In this document: one piece after another, positions 33,651-46,240 of the stretch
Layout: each line of letters opens with the position of its first letter
Numbering within the stretch: the first letter of the stretch is position 1
Source of the DNA: Agrypnia vestita
Taxonomy: Eukaryota; Arthropoda; Insecta; Trichoptera; Phryganeidae
Assembly: GCA_016648135.1 (NCBI GenBank)
Contig: JADDOH010002043.1
Location: forward strand, 38,846-102,845
Direction of reading: 5' to 3'
DNA: 64,000 nt
Made by a program: the position numbers and the translations under genes
Notes under the pieces: model-generated
Seen by the model: the letters and a program-made list of their open reading frames with translations, nothing else
Databases searched by the model: none
What the model was told of the DNA's origin: nothing

Positions 33651-33975
33651 CATCATGAAAGTGATTTGTATCGAATATTAATAATTCATTCGCTTTGATA
33701 TAAACCAAACAAAATTATTTAAACGTTGTTTTTGTTTTGTAAAAAGTTTTCGCCATTTTATTCGACTTTAAATTATTAAGTATTAAAGCCAATGAATTTT
33801 AAATATTCCATATATGTTTCTATAGCGATAGTCCAACGTATTACAGAAAATAATACAGAAATACTGCAAAATTTTTTTTAATGCTTTTCATGTCGCTTAT
33901 CTCCGTTACTGTTGACATTTCATCCAAAGTGTTAGGAAAGTTTTCTACTCAACATTGAATAAAGAAGAATCCCCA
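33650..33975. repeat. Old, diverged copy of the CAGGG palindromic family
   Basis: Blocks such as GCGATAGTCCAACGTATTAC, GAAATACTGCAAAATTTTTT and TGTCGCTTATCTCCGTTACT follow the order of the right half of families A/B with many substitutions. No ends are recognisable. Confidence 0.45.
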
Positions 33976-34662
33976 ATGTTTCAGCTAATAGCTACGAGAT
34001 ATAAACCTGTACATAACCAACAGGAAAGAAAATTGGACTCTGAAATCTTTTCTCTTTTCCTTTTCCCCTTTTCTTGGGGTATGCTCTAATCCGCCAGATG
34101 CACCAGAAAATTCTACTACTGGCTCATTACTTTAACTTTATATTTGCAGTAGCACTTTGTAATATATATTTTACAGAGCTCCAAGCTCGTGGCATAAGAA
34201 AAATATCATTTGGTAGTAGTAGTAGGTACCTTGTATTGGCAATATGAAATACCAACTTCCGCGTTGATGGCCGCCCTGGCGGGTACCCAAGTAGTGCCGT
34301 GATTTGTTAGAGGATTATGAATAACTGTAGGTGCCACGCACTCGTTTATTTACGTCACAAAACATTAACATAGATTCTTATTATTAGCCGTCACATCTGA
34401 CGTTCGTCACGGCCGTGAAGTGTGCCCCACATTTCAAACTCGCGACGGCATTTTGAATTCTTTCGTTTTTCCAGCGGCTCGCGCGTCGGGCAAGTTACAT
34501 TTCCGCGCGTATCGATATCATTCGCTAAAAATCTTAAAAATTCCATTACTTTCACACTTGGAAACGAAGATCTTTCGCGCTTACCAAAAGGTGGCTTCTT
34601 TGATTCTCGTTGAAGTGTAAAATCTGCGTAAAATATAATATGACACCAACGTTCATCACTAG

Positions 34663-35136
34663 TATAGACGTACCACTATAAATTGGCGTGCGAGGGAGGG
34701 CGTCCCTGTCGCGTAACAGAAGTTGTCAGGGTGTAAATTTATTACACGATACATAATGTACAGAATGTCCGGTGACCGGTGTCGTAGCCTTTAACAGAAA
34801 TTTGGTCGGGCAGCACTAAAGAAACTGAGCAGTAATGGCGGCCGTTGTATCTATCAAACTGTCAGACGGTAATATCGGTCCATTATTTGCTTTTTCAGCT
34901 TCGTAAAACTTTAATACGTCATTAGCAGTTGTTCTTGCACCATCCCAGACTGTTTAGGATGTTTATTTATCGCGATGGACATAATAATACAGTAATTGGT
35001 AACCAAGATGTCACAGCTCCCGAGCGAATACAAAATTGAACCGAATGACAGGGCGAGGGGTTACCGCCGGGCGCGGGCGGGGCGGGTTTCAGTTCCAAAG
35101 TCGCCGCACGCCGATTTACGTTGGGCAAGCAATAGT
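34663..35136 (+). repeat. Unclassified 0.45-kb duplication, copy 1
   Basis: Matches 49108-49558 in the same orientation at high identity throughout, from TATAGACGTACCACTATA to ACGTTGGGC(A/G)AGCAATAG. It includes GTCCGGTGACCGGTGTCGTA and GGGGTTACCGCCGGG. No ORF is shared and no terminal repeats or target duplications are evident. Confidence 0.7.
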
Positions 35137-35599
35137 TAATGTATTTTCTTTACGAGAATCTAAATGAAGTACACAGTTACAGTTTCCAAAATAAAATGTT
35201 GAAGTCATTACTGAGCGTGTATGGAACGCCGCGTTGTATTATTCTTCGACAAGTCCGGCTTTTAGACCTGAAGTCTGCAGTTTTTGTCTAGACTCGGGTT
35301 TACCGCGTCCGCTGGTCGGACACGCGAACGTCGCCGATTACACGCTCGCTTTTAGTTTGGTTAATGCTCCTCGCATGATACCTCATTACCAGTTCCCCGA
35401 TTAAATCAGGAATTCGCCGATTTCGCAAAAAGTCGCCATGTGCCATGTCGTTTCGTCGGTATTTCTACTAATACTAGGATTAATTATCGCTTTTGTCTCG
35501 TCTGTCTGTCCTAGCGGTCTCTTGACAAAAAGTTGACGAGGTTTTTTGCCGTTTTTTGCCGACAGCGTCGTGTTTTTTTTTTTTTTTTGCCGTTTTGTG

Positions 35600-35850
35600 G
35601 CGATTTCTTCTCTCTTCCGGTCAGCCGGTCGCGAGCGCCCGCGCGCCGCCCGGCCGCCCGCACGCGCCGCTCACGTTCCGCGCGATGGCCGCTTCTCGAG
35701 GCATTTGCATAAGAAAAAGCGTGTCGCTCGCCGTCTCGAGGCGCAGTCGCCGCGGAAGCGATCGGCCGCTTCGCTCGAATTGTAATTGCAAAAGTGTCAA
35801 CTGCCGGAGACTGCCGCCGACCGCTCGGCGCTGCAAAAGATTCCGCTATT
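35600..35850. other. CpG-rich block
   Basis: A GC/CpG-rich segment following a T16-rich tract, containing an octamer-like ATTTGCAT. Open frames are not diagnostic. It might be a promoter or CpG-rich repeat; no downstream gene could be identified. Confidence 0.3.
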
Positions 35851-35980
35851 GGGATTATTATTCGGAATATTATAATATAATTTATTTTATAATATATATT
35901 ATATTATATTATAATTTATTACTATTATTCGGAAAAGCGTCCAAAGTCGAAAACGGTTTTAACCTTGTATATATTATATA

Positions 35981-36498
35981 CAGGGTTATTCGGAAAACGT
36001 TAATAACCTCGCAGGACTATATTCTTGCCTTGATTATGAGTCGAAAATGTTCACGCTGTCATGACCTAATATCAATAGTTATGGAGATATGCGACATCAA
36101 ATTTTGCATTTTTTTTTTTACCAACATTTCTGACTTATTTTTTATAAAACGTTGGACTATCGTTACAGTAACTCATGTCGATTACGAAAAATTCACTCGT
36201 TTCAATACAAGTTAAATAAAATGATAAAAATCCTGAAAGTTTTCCAATTGGAACCGGAAGGTTTTTATTATTTTATTTGACTTCTATGAAAGGGAATGAA
36301 TTTTTCATATTCGATAAAGTTACTGTTACGATAGTCCAACGTTTTACAAAAAATAAGTCAGAAATGTTGAAAAAATGCGAACTTTGATGACGCATATCTC
36401 CTTAACTATTTATATTATCATAATAGCTCGAACATTTTCGACTCATAATCAAGGCAGGAATATAGTCGAGGTTATCAATGGTTTTCCAAATAACCCTG
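35981..36498. mobile_element. Palindromic miniature element, family A copy 3
   Basis: A 518-bp foldback with CAGGGTTATT ends and TA on both sides (35979-35980 and 36499-36500). Arms as in 7171-7710. Confidence 0.85.
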
Positions 36499-36499
36499 T

Positions 36500-38260
36500 A
36501 TACGTATTATTATTTAAATACATTTGTAGGTACGGGGTATGCTCTTTCTTCCGCTACTCGAACGTCTTCCACGTATTTTTTCTGAAGTTATATTTATTTA
36601 TCGCGATGGCTATTTATTTTACGTTCACCCTTTCTCCATGGCGATGCTCTCTCCGCGTGCCAAACGATTGTCCAGCCGTACGATTTTGCATCGATCAAAC
36701 GCACTACGCGAGTTTGGGGGCCATCCATAGAGCGCGTCACGCGTTAAGGGGCAGGCGGTCGGCGAATTGTGAGCGGGGGTCCCGAGTCTCGTGACGTCAC
36801 ATTTCAAAATCTAATACAATTTAATAAAAACGGTTATATAGTTCAATTGTACGCGATAGAGGTAGGCGCGAGAGGTCTATGTCTTACCGAAAGATCTTGG
36901 CTTATCCAGATCTTTCGTTGGTTCCATATTAGAATGCGTACCGAAAACGGCACTAACGGAGTCTCATCGGATCTGGTTAGGCAGGGAGAGAGACGGAAAC
37001 AGTGGAGGTGGGTGCTGATGCATCATAAGGGGGCCCCTTAAACCTACACCTGGGTCGCAAGTCCCTGGCACTGTTCTCGGCTCCCCTCTCTGCAGTGCGA
37101 TGGACCCGGCACACCTCGTTTCGTCTATTCGTCAATTTCTAAATATGTGACGCCACACTAGGGAGGTCTCACAAATGCGACCAAGGACGGGGGAGGGGTC
37201 GAAAAATCACGAAATTAGCGCGACGCACTTAATGGACGACCCCTAATGCGATAAAAATACACGGCCTCGGGAAGAGAGGCGTCGTTCTGTATAATTTCGA
37301 TCGTCAAGTCGGCGAGAGATGCCGCTTGTACCATCGAGAGCACTAATTAGTTAATGCGTCGCTCGGAGCGTGAATGAAACAGTATTATTTGAGCTGGTGG
37401 CGATTCTCGTCCAGCGCACAGACTTGTATATGACAGAGGTATAAGGTTATCTGACATAGCCGGTGTAGTGAAATGGTAGTTTAAGGGTGTAGAGGTAGTC
37501 CCCCCGGGCCCCGCGCGGGGATCCCCGGTCCTGTAAATAGTCTGTAATTATTCTGTAATTAACTGTACAATTAGTTAAGTTGACAAAATTTAGTTCGTAT
37601 GGAATTGATCGTGCAAGTTTTTATAAATAATATATTATAATAAATAAATCATTTTTATACAAAAGGCATTTTATTTCTGCTGTCTGCGTAAATCATCGGG
37701 AGTTTCTCGTGAGCTGCTCATTCCGTCGCTCATTCTGAGTAATGGAGTGGCATCACCGTCCTTCGTGGAACGTGCTGGCTTCCGGAACAGGGAATGCGCT
37801 GATCATGACTGAATAATGCACTTCTCGAAACCTGGGCCGTGTAGTCGTTTTGAAGGTCTGTTGATTCAGGCTTTGATTTACCTCGTAACACCTTCCGACT
37901 ACGAGGGATTTTATGCGAGCGACAAAGAAAAATCAAGGCTAAATTTACTGATGTGAGTATGAAAACATGTAGCGTCAATAGTGTACGTAGTTGCTGTTGC
38001 AAAGTAAACACTGCTTTCTCTATAGAAAAAATTTGAAACCTTGACTCCTGTTGCCGGAATCCTGACGTCACGAGGCAGACGATGATGCAATGGTAACAGG
38101 TAACTACACGTTAAACATGGCACAATAACCCTACACTGACAAAACTGCGATAATCTAATTTTAGTTCTGCGCAAGACAGGGGACCGTGGAAACAACTTAT
38201 AGAGTTTTTGGGCCCCCACCCTACTAGGACAAGGGGATGAAGATAAATTTATACATATAT
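36500..38260. other. Gene-free stretch
   Basis: No supported gene. Contains a small hairpin (ACCGAAAGATCT/AGATCTTTCG, about 36886-36920) and a GC-palindromic patch near 37500-37530. Confidence 0.35.
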
Positions 38261-38267
38261 ATATTTA

Positions 38268-38734
38268 AATGAGAGTAAACACAACACCGTTTTATTCCAA
38301 TATATTTATTTTTAATTGTTAGAATGTTTTCGGGATTTCTCTCCCACTGTCAATAACAACACGTTTACAACTAAATTAAAAATAATTCGAGATAGAATTT
38401 ATAGGGATTGGATGGGTGTAATTGTATGTTCTTCCTTTACTGCACCCAATGAATGGACATCTTGGAGATCTTAGAAATAAATAATAATAAAAAAAATAAT
38501 AGAAATATAATTAACATCCAGATACCACCCGTAACCTCTACACTCCTATCCATTCTAACCCCGCCCCCGACCCCCACCACCATTACACCCACCCAATCCT
38601 TATAAAGTCTGTCACGAATTATTTTTAATTTAGTTGTAAACGTGCTGTTATTGACAATGGGAGGAATCTCGAAAACGTTCTAACAATTCAAAATAAATAT
38701 AGTGGAATAAAACAGTGTTGTGTTTACCCTCATT
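38268..38734. mobile_element. Foldback element with about 150-bp inverted repeats
   Basis: 38268-38422 and 38582-38734 are inverted repeats differing at scattered positions, e.g. GTAAACACAACACCGTTTTA against GTAAACACAACACTGTTTTA. The outer ends are AAATGAG/CTCATTT. The 160-bp interior is non-coding (A-rich then C-rich). Long TIRs recall MULE-type or foldback elements, but no clear target duplication is visible. Confidence 0.7.
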
Positions 38735-39104
38735 TTTTAAAATATTAAAAATGAATTTCCACAATGTTACAAACAAAAAACTTAAACATTTATATATATC
38801 AGTTTTTTGCGGGTTGCTCCGCCGGTGGGACTTGTTTAAAATAAATGGTTTTGGAATAGTGTCCTACAGAGATGAAGTTCCGCATAGAAGAATGCGGTAA
38901 ACATGCATGTAAAAAGTTTATTACAGTAATTTATTGTGTGATTATGAATTTTTATAACCTCACTTCCGAAACAGTAAATTCACAAATGAATGTTACATCG
39001 CGCTAAGGACTTGTTTATAATGCATGATCAAAAGATGAGATGACCTAATCCCGTATTTTCGTCGTAAGTGTAGTATTTATTCTTTTTGTCGGTCCTTGCC
39101 CATT

Positions 39105-39330
39105 CGAGACCAGTCTTCTCCACCCCTTCCAGTGAATGGAGACCCACCGCATTCCCAGGACTGTTATATGAGCCGAAGGCTTCCATATCAGTCCTGCTCT
39201 TACGTCGCCAGGTTGACAGTTTTCTCTCTAAAGGCCTTCCCCGTGCGGCGCCGTGTAAAGGGCGGACACCGAAGGTTCAGACCGCAAAATCCATTCACTG
39301 TCCATCACACCAGATCAACATCCTCAACTT
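39105..39330 (+). repeat. Dispersed repeat R4, copy 1
   Basis: ACCCACCGCATTCCCAGGAC, TATGAGC, ATATCAGTCCT, TGACAGTTTTCTCTCTAAA, GTGTAAAGGGCGG align in order with 45733-45900. Non-coding in both. Confidence 0.5.
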
Positions 39331-39999
39331 TATCGAAATACAAATTACAGTAGTAGCATATTAAGTAAAGAAATACATAGTGAACATAATGAGAAATACA
39401 ATTTAAAATATCATAATTATAGAGTTGAATGGTTCAAGCCGGGCCAGGGTGTTAGGTATAAAGGGGGGGGGGGTGTAGAGATCAGGATGCCGAATTGGGA
39501 GAGGGGCAGTGAGTGGATAATGTAGGAGGTTAAAGGAAGACACTCCCAAAAGGGAAGGACAGTACAAAAGAAAGACTGACTCCACCCCCACTAGGACTAT
39601 GTTGCGCCGTTAACAGAGCAACCTGGGGTAGCTCGAGCGACATCCCATCTGACTATCCTGCGAGGAAACTCCTTTACGCCGTCAAAATATTATTCTTTGC
39701 AACTTTATATACTTAGTAATGGTGAGATAAGATTTTTTTTTTTAATTATTTACAAATACATTTTTTTTACAAGATAGAGCTAGTTACATGTGTTGGATTT
39801 TTCTCTTCTAGATGAGTGACATAGACTCGTGTGTAGAAGAGGAGTATCTTTCCATTTACAGATAATAAAATGACAAAATGTACATATTCATCATTTTATA
39901 TGTATAGACAATTTAGTTATAATTAGTAAATAATAGGTACATATGTATAATAATAAGTAAGCAATAAGTAAAGTAATAAGTAAGTAATATATAATATTA

Positions 40000-40352
40000 A
40001 TAAATATAATAATAAATTTTCGTATTTTTCGTACACATTGCCGCTTTGTACTTTATATTTTAAATTTTTGTACTCATGTTTTGGTGCTATTCCTGGTACT
40101 TTTAATAATTTGCTACTTGTAATTTATATTGTTTAATGTATGTTCTTTTTAATTTTATGATATATTTTTTTATGTAAAAGCCTATACGCATTGCTGCTCG
40201 TTACCTACTCTACATTTTTAATTTTTATACTCATGATTTGGTGCTATTCCTGAAATTTTTAATGTATGTGCTTTTTGAAATTTATTTTATACTCTTTATG
40301 TAAAAGCCTAATGGGCGTAAACAAATAAATAAATAAATAAATAAATAAATTA
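40000..40352 (+). repeat. Non-LTR 3' UTR-like segment ending in (AAAT)n
   Basis: Two tandem diverged copies of a unit containing TACTCATG(T/A)TTTGGTGCTATTCCTG and ending TTATGTAAAAGCCTA precede a clean (AAAT)n tract at 40321-40351. A 3' microsatellite tail of this kind is typical of non-LTR retrotransposons on this strand. Confidence 0.5.
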
Positions 40353-40388
40353 AGTTGTAGGTACATACCTAATAAAATAAAAGTTTAA

Positions 40389-40580
40389 TTATTTATGAAG
40401 GCATTTTTTCACTTTATTTTTAAATGCCTCATAATTATTCTCAGTCCTCAATTCAATAGGCAATTCATTGAACCATTTCACACCTCTGAGTGTCAGTGAT
40501 GCTGAGCAGTTGTGGTGTATATCATAGGGATATGGAATTAAATATTCTTTGATTTTTAATTTTATCAATCGGCTAACTTG
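40389..40580 (-). pseudogene. Jockey/CR1-like RT C-terminus
   Basis: About 63 open minus-strand codons end at TAA (40389-40391). They include RLIKLKIKEYLIPYP, HHNCSASLTLRGVKWFNELP and NNYEAFKNKVKKCLHK. The L-x-x-R-G-V-x-W-x-N-x-LP motif followed by a lysine-rich helix marks the C-terminus of Jockey/CR1-type ORF2. It faces the (AAAT)n tail of the previous feature, so two retrotransposon 3' ends meet tail to tail. Confidence 0.65.
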
Positions 40581-42743
40581 TGGATGAAACTTGCTGGAAG
40601 AATCTATATCTACCTGTATCTTCGGCCTCTCAGGTCAGGTCTGGGCGGACGCCCATTCATTAAACATCTGCGAGGAATTGTGGAATATGAGCTACGAACA
40701 ATTGCTGCCCAACCCAGCCCTGCGGTCTTCCGCCACTACCACTGTGAGGTAACGAGATTTTTGTCATCCTCTTGGTCGCTTGGTCTCGGAGAATTTTATT
40801 TGTCCATGGATCAATTGCAGTGTAATGTAATAATTAAGTACTACTGACATGAAAACAAATTTAAAAGATGACCTTTGTAAAAAGGACCTGGTTATTTATA
40901 ATATTCAATTTACTATTAACATTTTGTCTTATTTCAAAAATTTCTAATTTATCAAACTGTAATTGCGTTTAATTTGTAAACTCAAAAGAATGATACACAG
41001 CATACAAAGAAGTTTCGCAAATTCGGAATAATTATTTCCACTTAAACACCTCATGTTGATATTTTCAATATATAAGTGGTGAAAAGAAAGTACATTTTTA
41101 TTAATTATATAAAGAGGTCAGTGCAATTCTTTAAGTTCATTTTTAATAAGGCAATTTGGTTTGCACTATCCGGCTTTATTGAGGTTTATAAAATCTGTAA
41201 TAAAAAAACAATATAGAAACTGCAGTATGAATACATTATTATTTTTTTTATATACATAATTAATATACAAAAATCATAAATTAAATAGTTACCTGCAAAT
41301 TTGTGCAGCCTGCTTTTCTACGCTTCGTGTCACAATAGCGAGTGTTGATTTCTGGTTGTTGACGAGTGATTATAAATTACGATAACATGCACGGATTATA
41401 ACGACAGGAAATGATCGCCAACCTGCGCCACAACCATGGAAATCCTCTATTATCGACATCGCATAATGTTAATTGCGTGGGATATGGAGATAATCTGTCT
41501 CTTGGTTATTACGTCGGTCACCAAAGCCCACCAGCGATGGTGATGATGATGATAACTATCTTGACGTCACATAATTCGGAGCCAATTTCGTCAATTTTAT
41601 ACATTTTCATATGTATATTTTAAATATTTTTGTTTGGGTTTTAACCAGTTTATCCTTTTTCATAATTGTGGTATAATCACTTCCTGAGTATGATAAGTTT
41701 TCTTTGAAATAAGGAAGAAATTGAATACCCGATCTTGTTCAGTAATTATCACTTTATTTATAAACAATCCTCCGCGTGCGACCGTCAGTGCCCGAATGGC
41801 GTCGCTCGTTTCCCCCGCTTCCTACCGCATGCATTCATCTCTTTCACACTATCACTACGCACTCCTCATACACCACTCTACCACAATAATCATTACCAGC
41901 TCCAATGGAGCCTTTTTGGAGATATCAAAAATATTCTAGTTTTGGTAAAATCTATGCTTTTTGTTTAACTATTACTATTACCAATGATCAAACAGCCGGC
42001 ATTAAGTCTCCACTCTAACTAGCTTTGGCTTGAATTTCGATAAAAAGCTAGCCGTACATGTAACTTAAACTTAACTTCCGATAAGATTGTCATTTCGGGA
42101 AAATAATCTCAATTCTAGTTTTTTGCTAAGTGTTGCCAGTCTGCTAAATTTCTAGTTCAGAAGACAGTAAAATATCAATTGATATATATTCGCATAAATA
42201 TCAAATGATATATATCGCGATATATATCAGCAAACCCTGATATAGTGTAACTTAATACAAAAACAAAGTAACATTAATTAATAATAATAAGAATATTAAT
42301 AATGTTCCTAGTCGCAGACTTAGGACATAATACATTTTCTCTTTCAACTTACAATAACAATATGGCCCACTTTAATTCTATATCTAGAATGTTGAGGTCA
42401 TACAACAAGATATGAAATAACCACAGCGTCCTCATTAACACATTTCATGACAGTTTCCACGAATATAAGAGAACTATTACCAAACTTGCGAAATTAGCTG
42501 TGTAGTCTCTTTATTCAATCTCACTCTGTAAAATCACTTTTTTCTGTTCTTTCTTGAATATGTTTTAACCTTTACTTTTATCTCTATTTTTGCTGTGTTC
42601 ACATTTAAGTGATGAAAAGCATTTAAACTAATTGTATTATCTATATCATGTTATGTGTTTTTCATTGTTTGTGAACCATTAAAAAAAAATTATGAATGCT
42701 TATAGATACTTATACTTTGGATGTGTATCAATGCTACTTTTAC
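40581..42743. other. Gene-free stretch
   Basis: AT-rich. Near 42178-42221 are GATATATAT palindromes ending AAACCCTG, resembling the subterminal part and end of hAT-like element 2; the other end was not found. Confidence 0.4.
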
Positions 42744-42747
42744 AATT

Positions 42748-43505
42748 GAAGACCCCATGGCAAGAAGTTGTTAACTAACATTCAAGTCATTTTGAGATAA
42801 TTAGACATTTGCATTTTGCCTTTGAAAAATATGTTTTCTTGTTAATTCAAGATTAATTTTTATCGATTTATGTCACTAAAATATCAGAACAATATTTACA
42901 AAGTAAAAAATAATAAAAATATACTAATTTTCTCTAAAAAAATGTAGTTAGCAATAATTTTTTCTCCTCTGGAACTCATTTTTAATAGAATAAAACCTTT
43001 TTAAAATTGGTAAAACACGAACATCAAACAACCCTTCAAATGCTATCCGTTTTTACCATCCATAATCCAAAATTACAAAACACCTGGCATTTTAATTAAT
43101 ATAATACAAAACATGGTACATATGTACCATTTAAAATTATTGAAAAAGTATATAAGTACATATTATAATAGTCTTCAAATAAAAACAAATATATGACAGT
43201 ACTGCCAGAGTAAAATTTATAATAACCAAATATATATTTTAATCAAATTAAAAGGCGTGCTAATTTCAGAATGATGGCATGAACATGTTATTATTGAAGA
43301 TAACATGGTCTTCCCATTAGTAACTGATTTGATTTTTATGAAAAAGTGTAGTTAACATGTTCATCCCTATGATTTGAACATGTTTTAACTATTTTTAAGT
43401 TCTGAACTTATTTCCAATGGAAAGAGCGTACAATATTTACTTTAAAGGGCTTATTAACTCATTTTTGACAAAAATGTTAGTCAACAACTTCTCGCCATGG
43501 TCTTC
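42748..43505. mobile_element. Miniature inverted-repeat element, copy 2
   Basis: A 758-bp relative of 25500-26185, also flanked by AATT (42744-42747 and 43506-43509). The right TIR lacks two bases and has one substitution. It retains the segment before the right end that copy 1 has lost, where TIR identity extends inward through GTTGTTAACTAAC. Confidence 0.85.
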
Positions 43506-44029
43506 AATTCTTACACGTACATACTTTGATAAAATAGATTTAAAAACAAATCCAGAATGCAGTTAAATACATAAATCAAACAGCTAAGAACGCGGTGGCC
43601 AATCTATCGAAATGACAAGTGACGCTCTCAATAACGATTGCTGAGCGGTAGTGAAAATATGAACGCGCCATTATTATTAATATCACTCGTGTCGGAGAAT
43701 GCAGTGGGTGGGTACCTACTCGGTACTCGCGCAGAAAATTGATACGCCCGCTGCACGTTTGTCAATAATGGCGCCATTTGGAGAGATACGAGCGAAATGT
43801 CAAACACGAAACAATCACCTTTCGACACACACACAGGCGCGCACTTATCGGAATACTTGTCCTCTGACTCACCGCTCACCGATTGCGCTCTGCGACTCTT
43901 GCGCGCACTCAGCGCGTCACTTCATTTTCTGAGAAATTACTACAATCTTTCAAATGATGGCGAGTGCGACCGGCATATCGTATCTTCAGGCTGAACCAAG
44001 AAAACAAATGTTGCGCTCCATACTTTGTT

Positions 44030-44100
44030 GAATGATCTGAGCCTCTCATGATTTATTAAAAAAGATAAACTTCGGTGGCCGGGCCATGTGGAGGAGATGA
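44030..44100 (+). pseudogene. RTE-like fragment interrupted by a hAT element
   Basis: A short frame reading KLRWPGHVEEMTEQ matches the RLRWFGHVERM block of RTE-type ORFs. It is cut at CTGAACAG by the hAT insertion and the sequence resumes at 45731. Confidence 0.45.
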
Positions 44101-44108
44101 CTGAACAG

Positions 44109-45722
44109 TAGGGATGGGTCGTCGACGTATTTACCGTCGACGAAACGAGACCGTCCATGTCCATCCGTCGACGAGACGATCAACTAGTTGAATTCGTCAA
44201 CTAGTTGACGCGTCAACTTCGTTACGCGGACGTCGCGGACGTTCCATCTAAACATCGGGACGATGGTCAACTGTCTACGGTTCAACGCGACACTTCTCGA
44301 CGGCTCAACCGTTGGCTATTTTTATGACGTTAATTTTTAAAATTTAAAGAAGTTCGAAGGAATATAGTTTCGGGGAAAGTAAAACCGCTACTTGTGCTTA
44401 TATGTAAAAAGAAATATTTTATTATTTATTTGTTTACGCATATTATAGGCTTTTACATATTTTTTTATATACTTCTTTCTATATATAACAAAGAAAGAAG
44501 TAGGTATACACAGCAATATCAGGTGTTAGCAGTAAAATATAAATATAAACTACATATATAAGCAGTGAAAGTATTGGGTATAAGCATTAAAATGTGAGTA
44601 AATAAAATGGAAGGAAACAATGATTTTGCGTAATAAAGGCACCAGTTATGAGGTGCGGTAAAAAATACTTTACATTTATTTATTATCTATAAATTTATAA
44701 ATAAATACATAATTTAAAAATACTTTACATTTGAGATGTTATATAGAAATTTATTGAAGAATACATCTTTCAAAGTCAGGCTTTCACTTTGTGGTGACAT
44801 TATTAATAAATAAATATATCTGTACTATTTGTCAACTTTAGTTTAATGCTCAATCTGAGAAAAGGAACATTGTTCCCGAAACATGTAAAACATCAATAAA
44901 AAGTGGTGTAAACAAAATTATAATACATTTATTTTTTTATCTATAAAGTTGAAAATAGGGAATTTTTAATAAAAATTAATTATACCTAAATTCAAGATTA
45001 TATTACATATATAATATTAATGTTGGACTCCTGAATAAGGACCATAGTTAGGTATAGAAAATTTTATTCCCTACAAGTTTGTTTATCATTTATATGCTAA
45101 AGTTGAAAAGTAAGGAAATAACACAATAATTAAATTTTAGCATCCCTTTTCAGGTAAATATAAGAAGTCGAGATCGATCGAATAAAATATTGATTTTAGA
45201 AAAATATCTAGCCGGCCTGTTAATTAATAATAGTTCAATAAAAAATAAAATAATTAAACAGAATTGTTTTATTTTATACAGCGTAAAATTGGGAATTCAC
45301 CGAATCGTCGCACGTGACATCACAAAAAATCAAGTAAAAAAATAATAGATAATAGCTTATTAAGCCTATCTCGCCCTACGCATGTATTCAAATTTCAAAT
45401 CTCTAGTCATAGTTCGTGTACACAGATCTGCACTCTATGGTAGTGTACTTTAGAGTTGAAATGAAATTACCTGTCGAGCCGTCTATGACGTCTATGGCAC
45501 CTACAAGACGACAGCGAGACAGAGAAATAAACGGAGACGTTTTGTCTTGCTCTCGCTCGTTGCTTTGCATTGCGTTAATCTCGAATCGTCCACCGACCAC
45601 GGCGTCCGCTGTCCACCGTCTACGAATTCAACTAGTCCATGCGATAAACGTAAACGGTCGACGCGTCGATGCAACGTCAACGGTTGATTTCAACTAGTCC
45701 GTCCATTCAACGCCCATCCCTA
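44109..45722. mobile_element. Non-autonomous hAT-like element 3
   Basis: A 1614-bp element between perfect 8-bp direct repeats CTGAACAG (44101-44108 and 45723-45730), with 10-bp terminal inverted repeats TAGGGATGGG. Both ends are dense in GTCGACG and CAACTAGT(TGA) motifs, likely subterminal binding sites. The AT-rich middle has no transposase; one stretch (44875-44905) recalls a Penelope-type end (CTGAGAAAAGGAACA...GTTCCCGAAAC). Confidence 0.88.
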
Positions 45723-45732
45723 CTGAACAGTG

Positions 45733-45930
45733 ATTGGGTACCCACCACTTTCCCGGGACCGTTTTATGAGCTTACGCTGACGTATCGGTCCTTCTCATGC
45801 GTCGCCTGTTTGACAGTTTTTTACTCTAAAAGCTATCTCCATGCTGGACCGTGTATAGGGCGGCTCAGCAGAGAGATGCAAGCAAAGCCCAATCACCGTC
45901 CCACTCTCGCAGAAATAAAATCTTTATTAG
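45733..45930 (+). repeat. Dispersed repeat R4, copy 2
   Basis: Counterpart of 39105-39330; begins immediately after the right target duplication of hAT element 3. Confidence 0.5.
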
Positions 45931-46069
45931 TACGATCAATTCAGTTACATGGTAGTATAGATATATAAGATGCAAAGATTTATGCATACAGGTTGCAAAG
46001 GACATGGATACAGTACAAGAGCAAGAGAGACAATACTAAGACTCACACGTGTAGATTCAAGGCAGAGAG

Positions 46070-46240
46070 ACGGAGCATATACTCTGGGTCTGCGAAGTCA
46101 TGAGAGATGCCAGGGAGAGGATGCTAGAAGGATTGGAAGGGGTGGGCCATCGCTCTCCTAGGAACGATGACCTTATCAGGAATGCGAGAAACCTCGGACT
46201 CTTTCGGGAATTTGTTAGGGAGTGGGTGATCGCTGGGAGC
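46070..46240 (+). pseudogene. Possible non-LTR RT C-terminal Zn-like region
   Basis: One frame gives EHILWVCEVMRDARERMLEG, then NDDLIRNARNLGLFREFVRE. An EH-x-LW-x-C motif followed by R-x-x-ML and a terminal F-x-x-x-W pattern resembles the tail of R1/TRAS-type RT proteins. Short and unsupported elsewhere. Confidence 0.35.

Noticed and set aside
36769..37041. Small gene in the GC-richer region after family A copy 3
   Set aside because: No homology, no splice or promoter context; open only because of composition.
45416..45697. Coding gene inside hAT-like element 3
   Set aside because: The ORF spans the motif-rich terminal repeat region and has no protein-like features.
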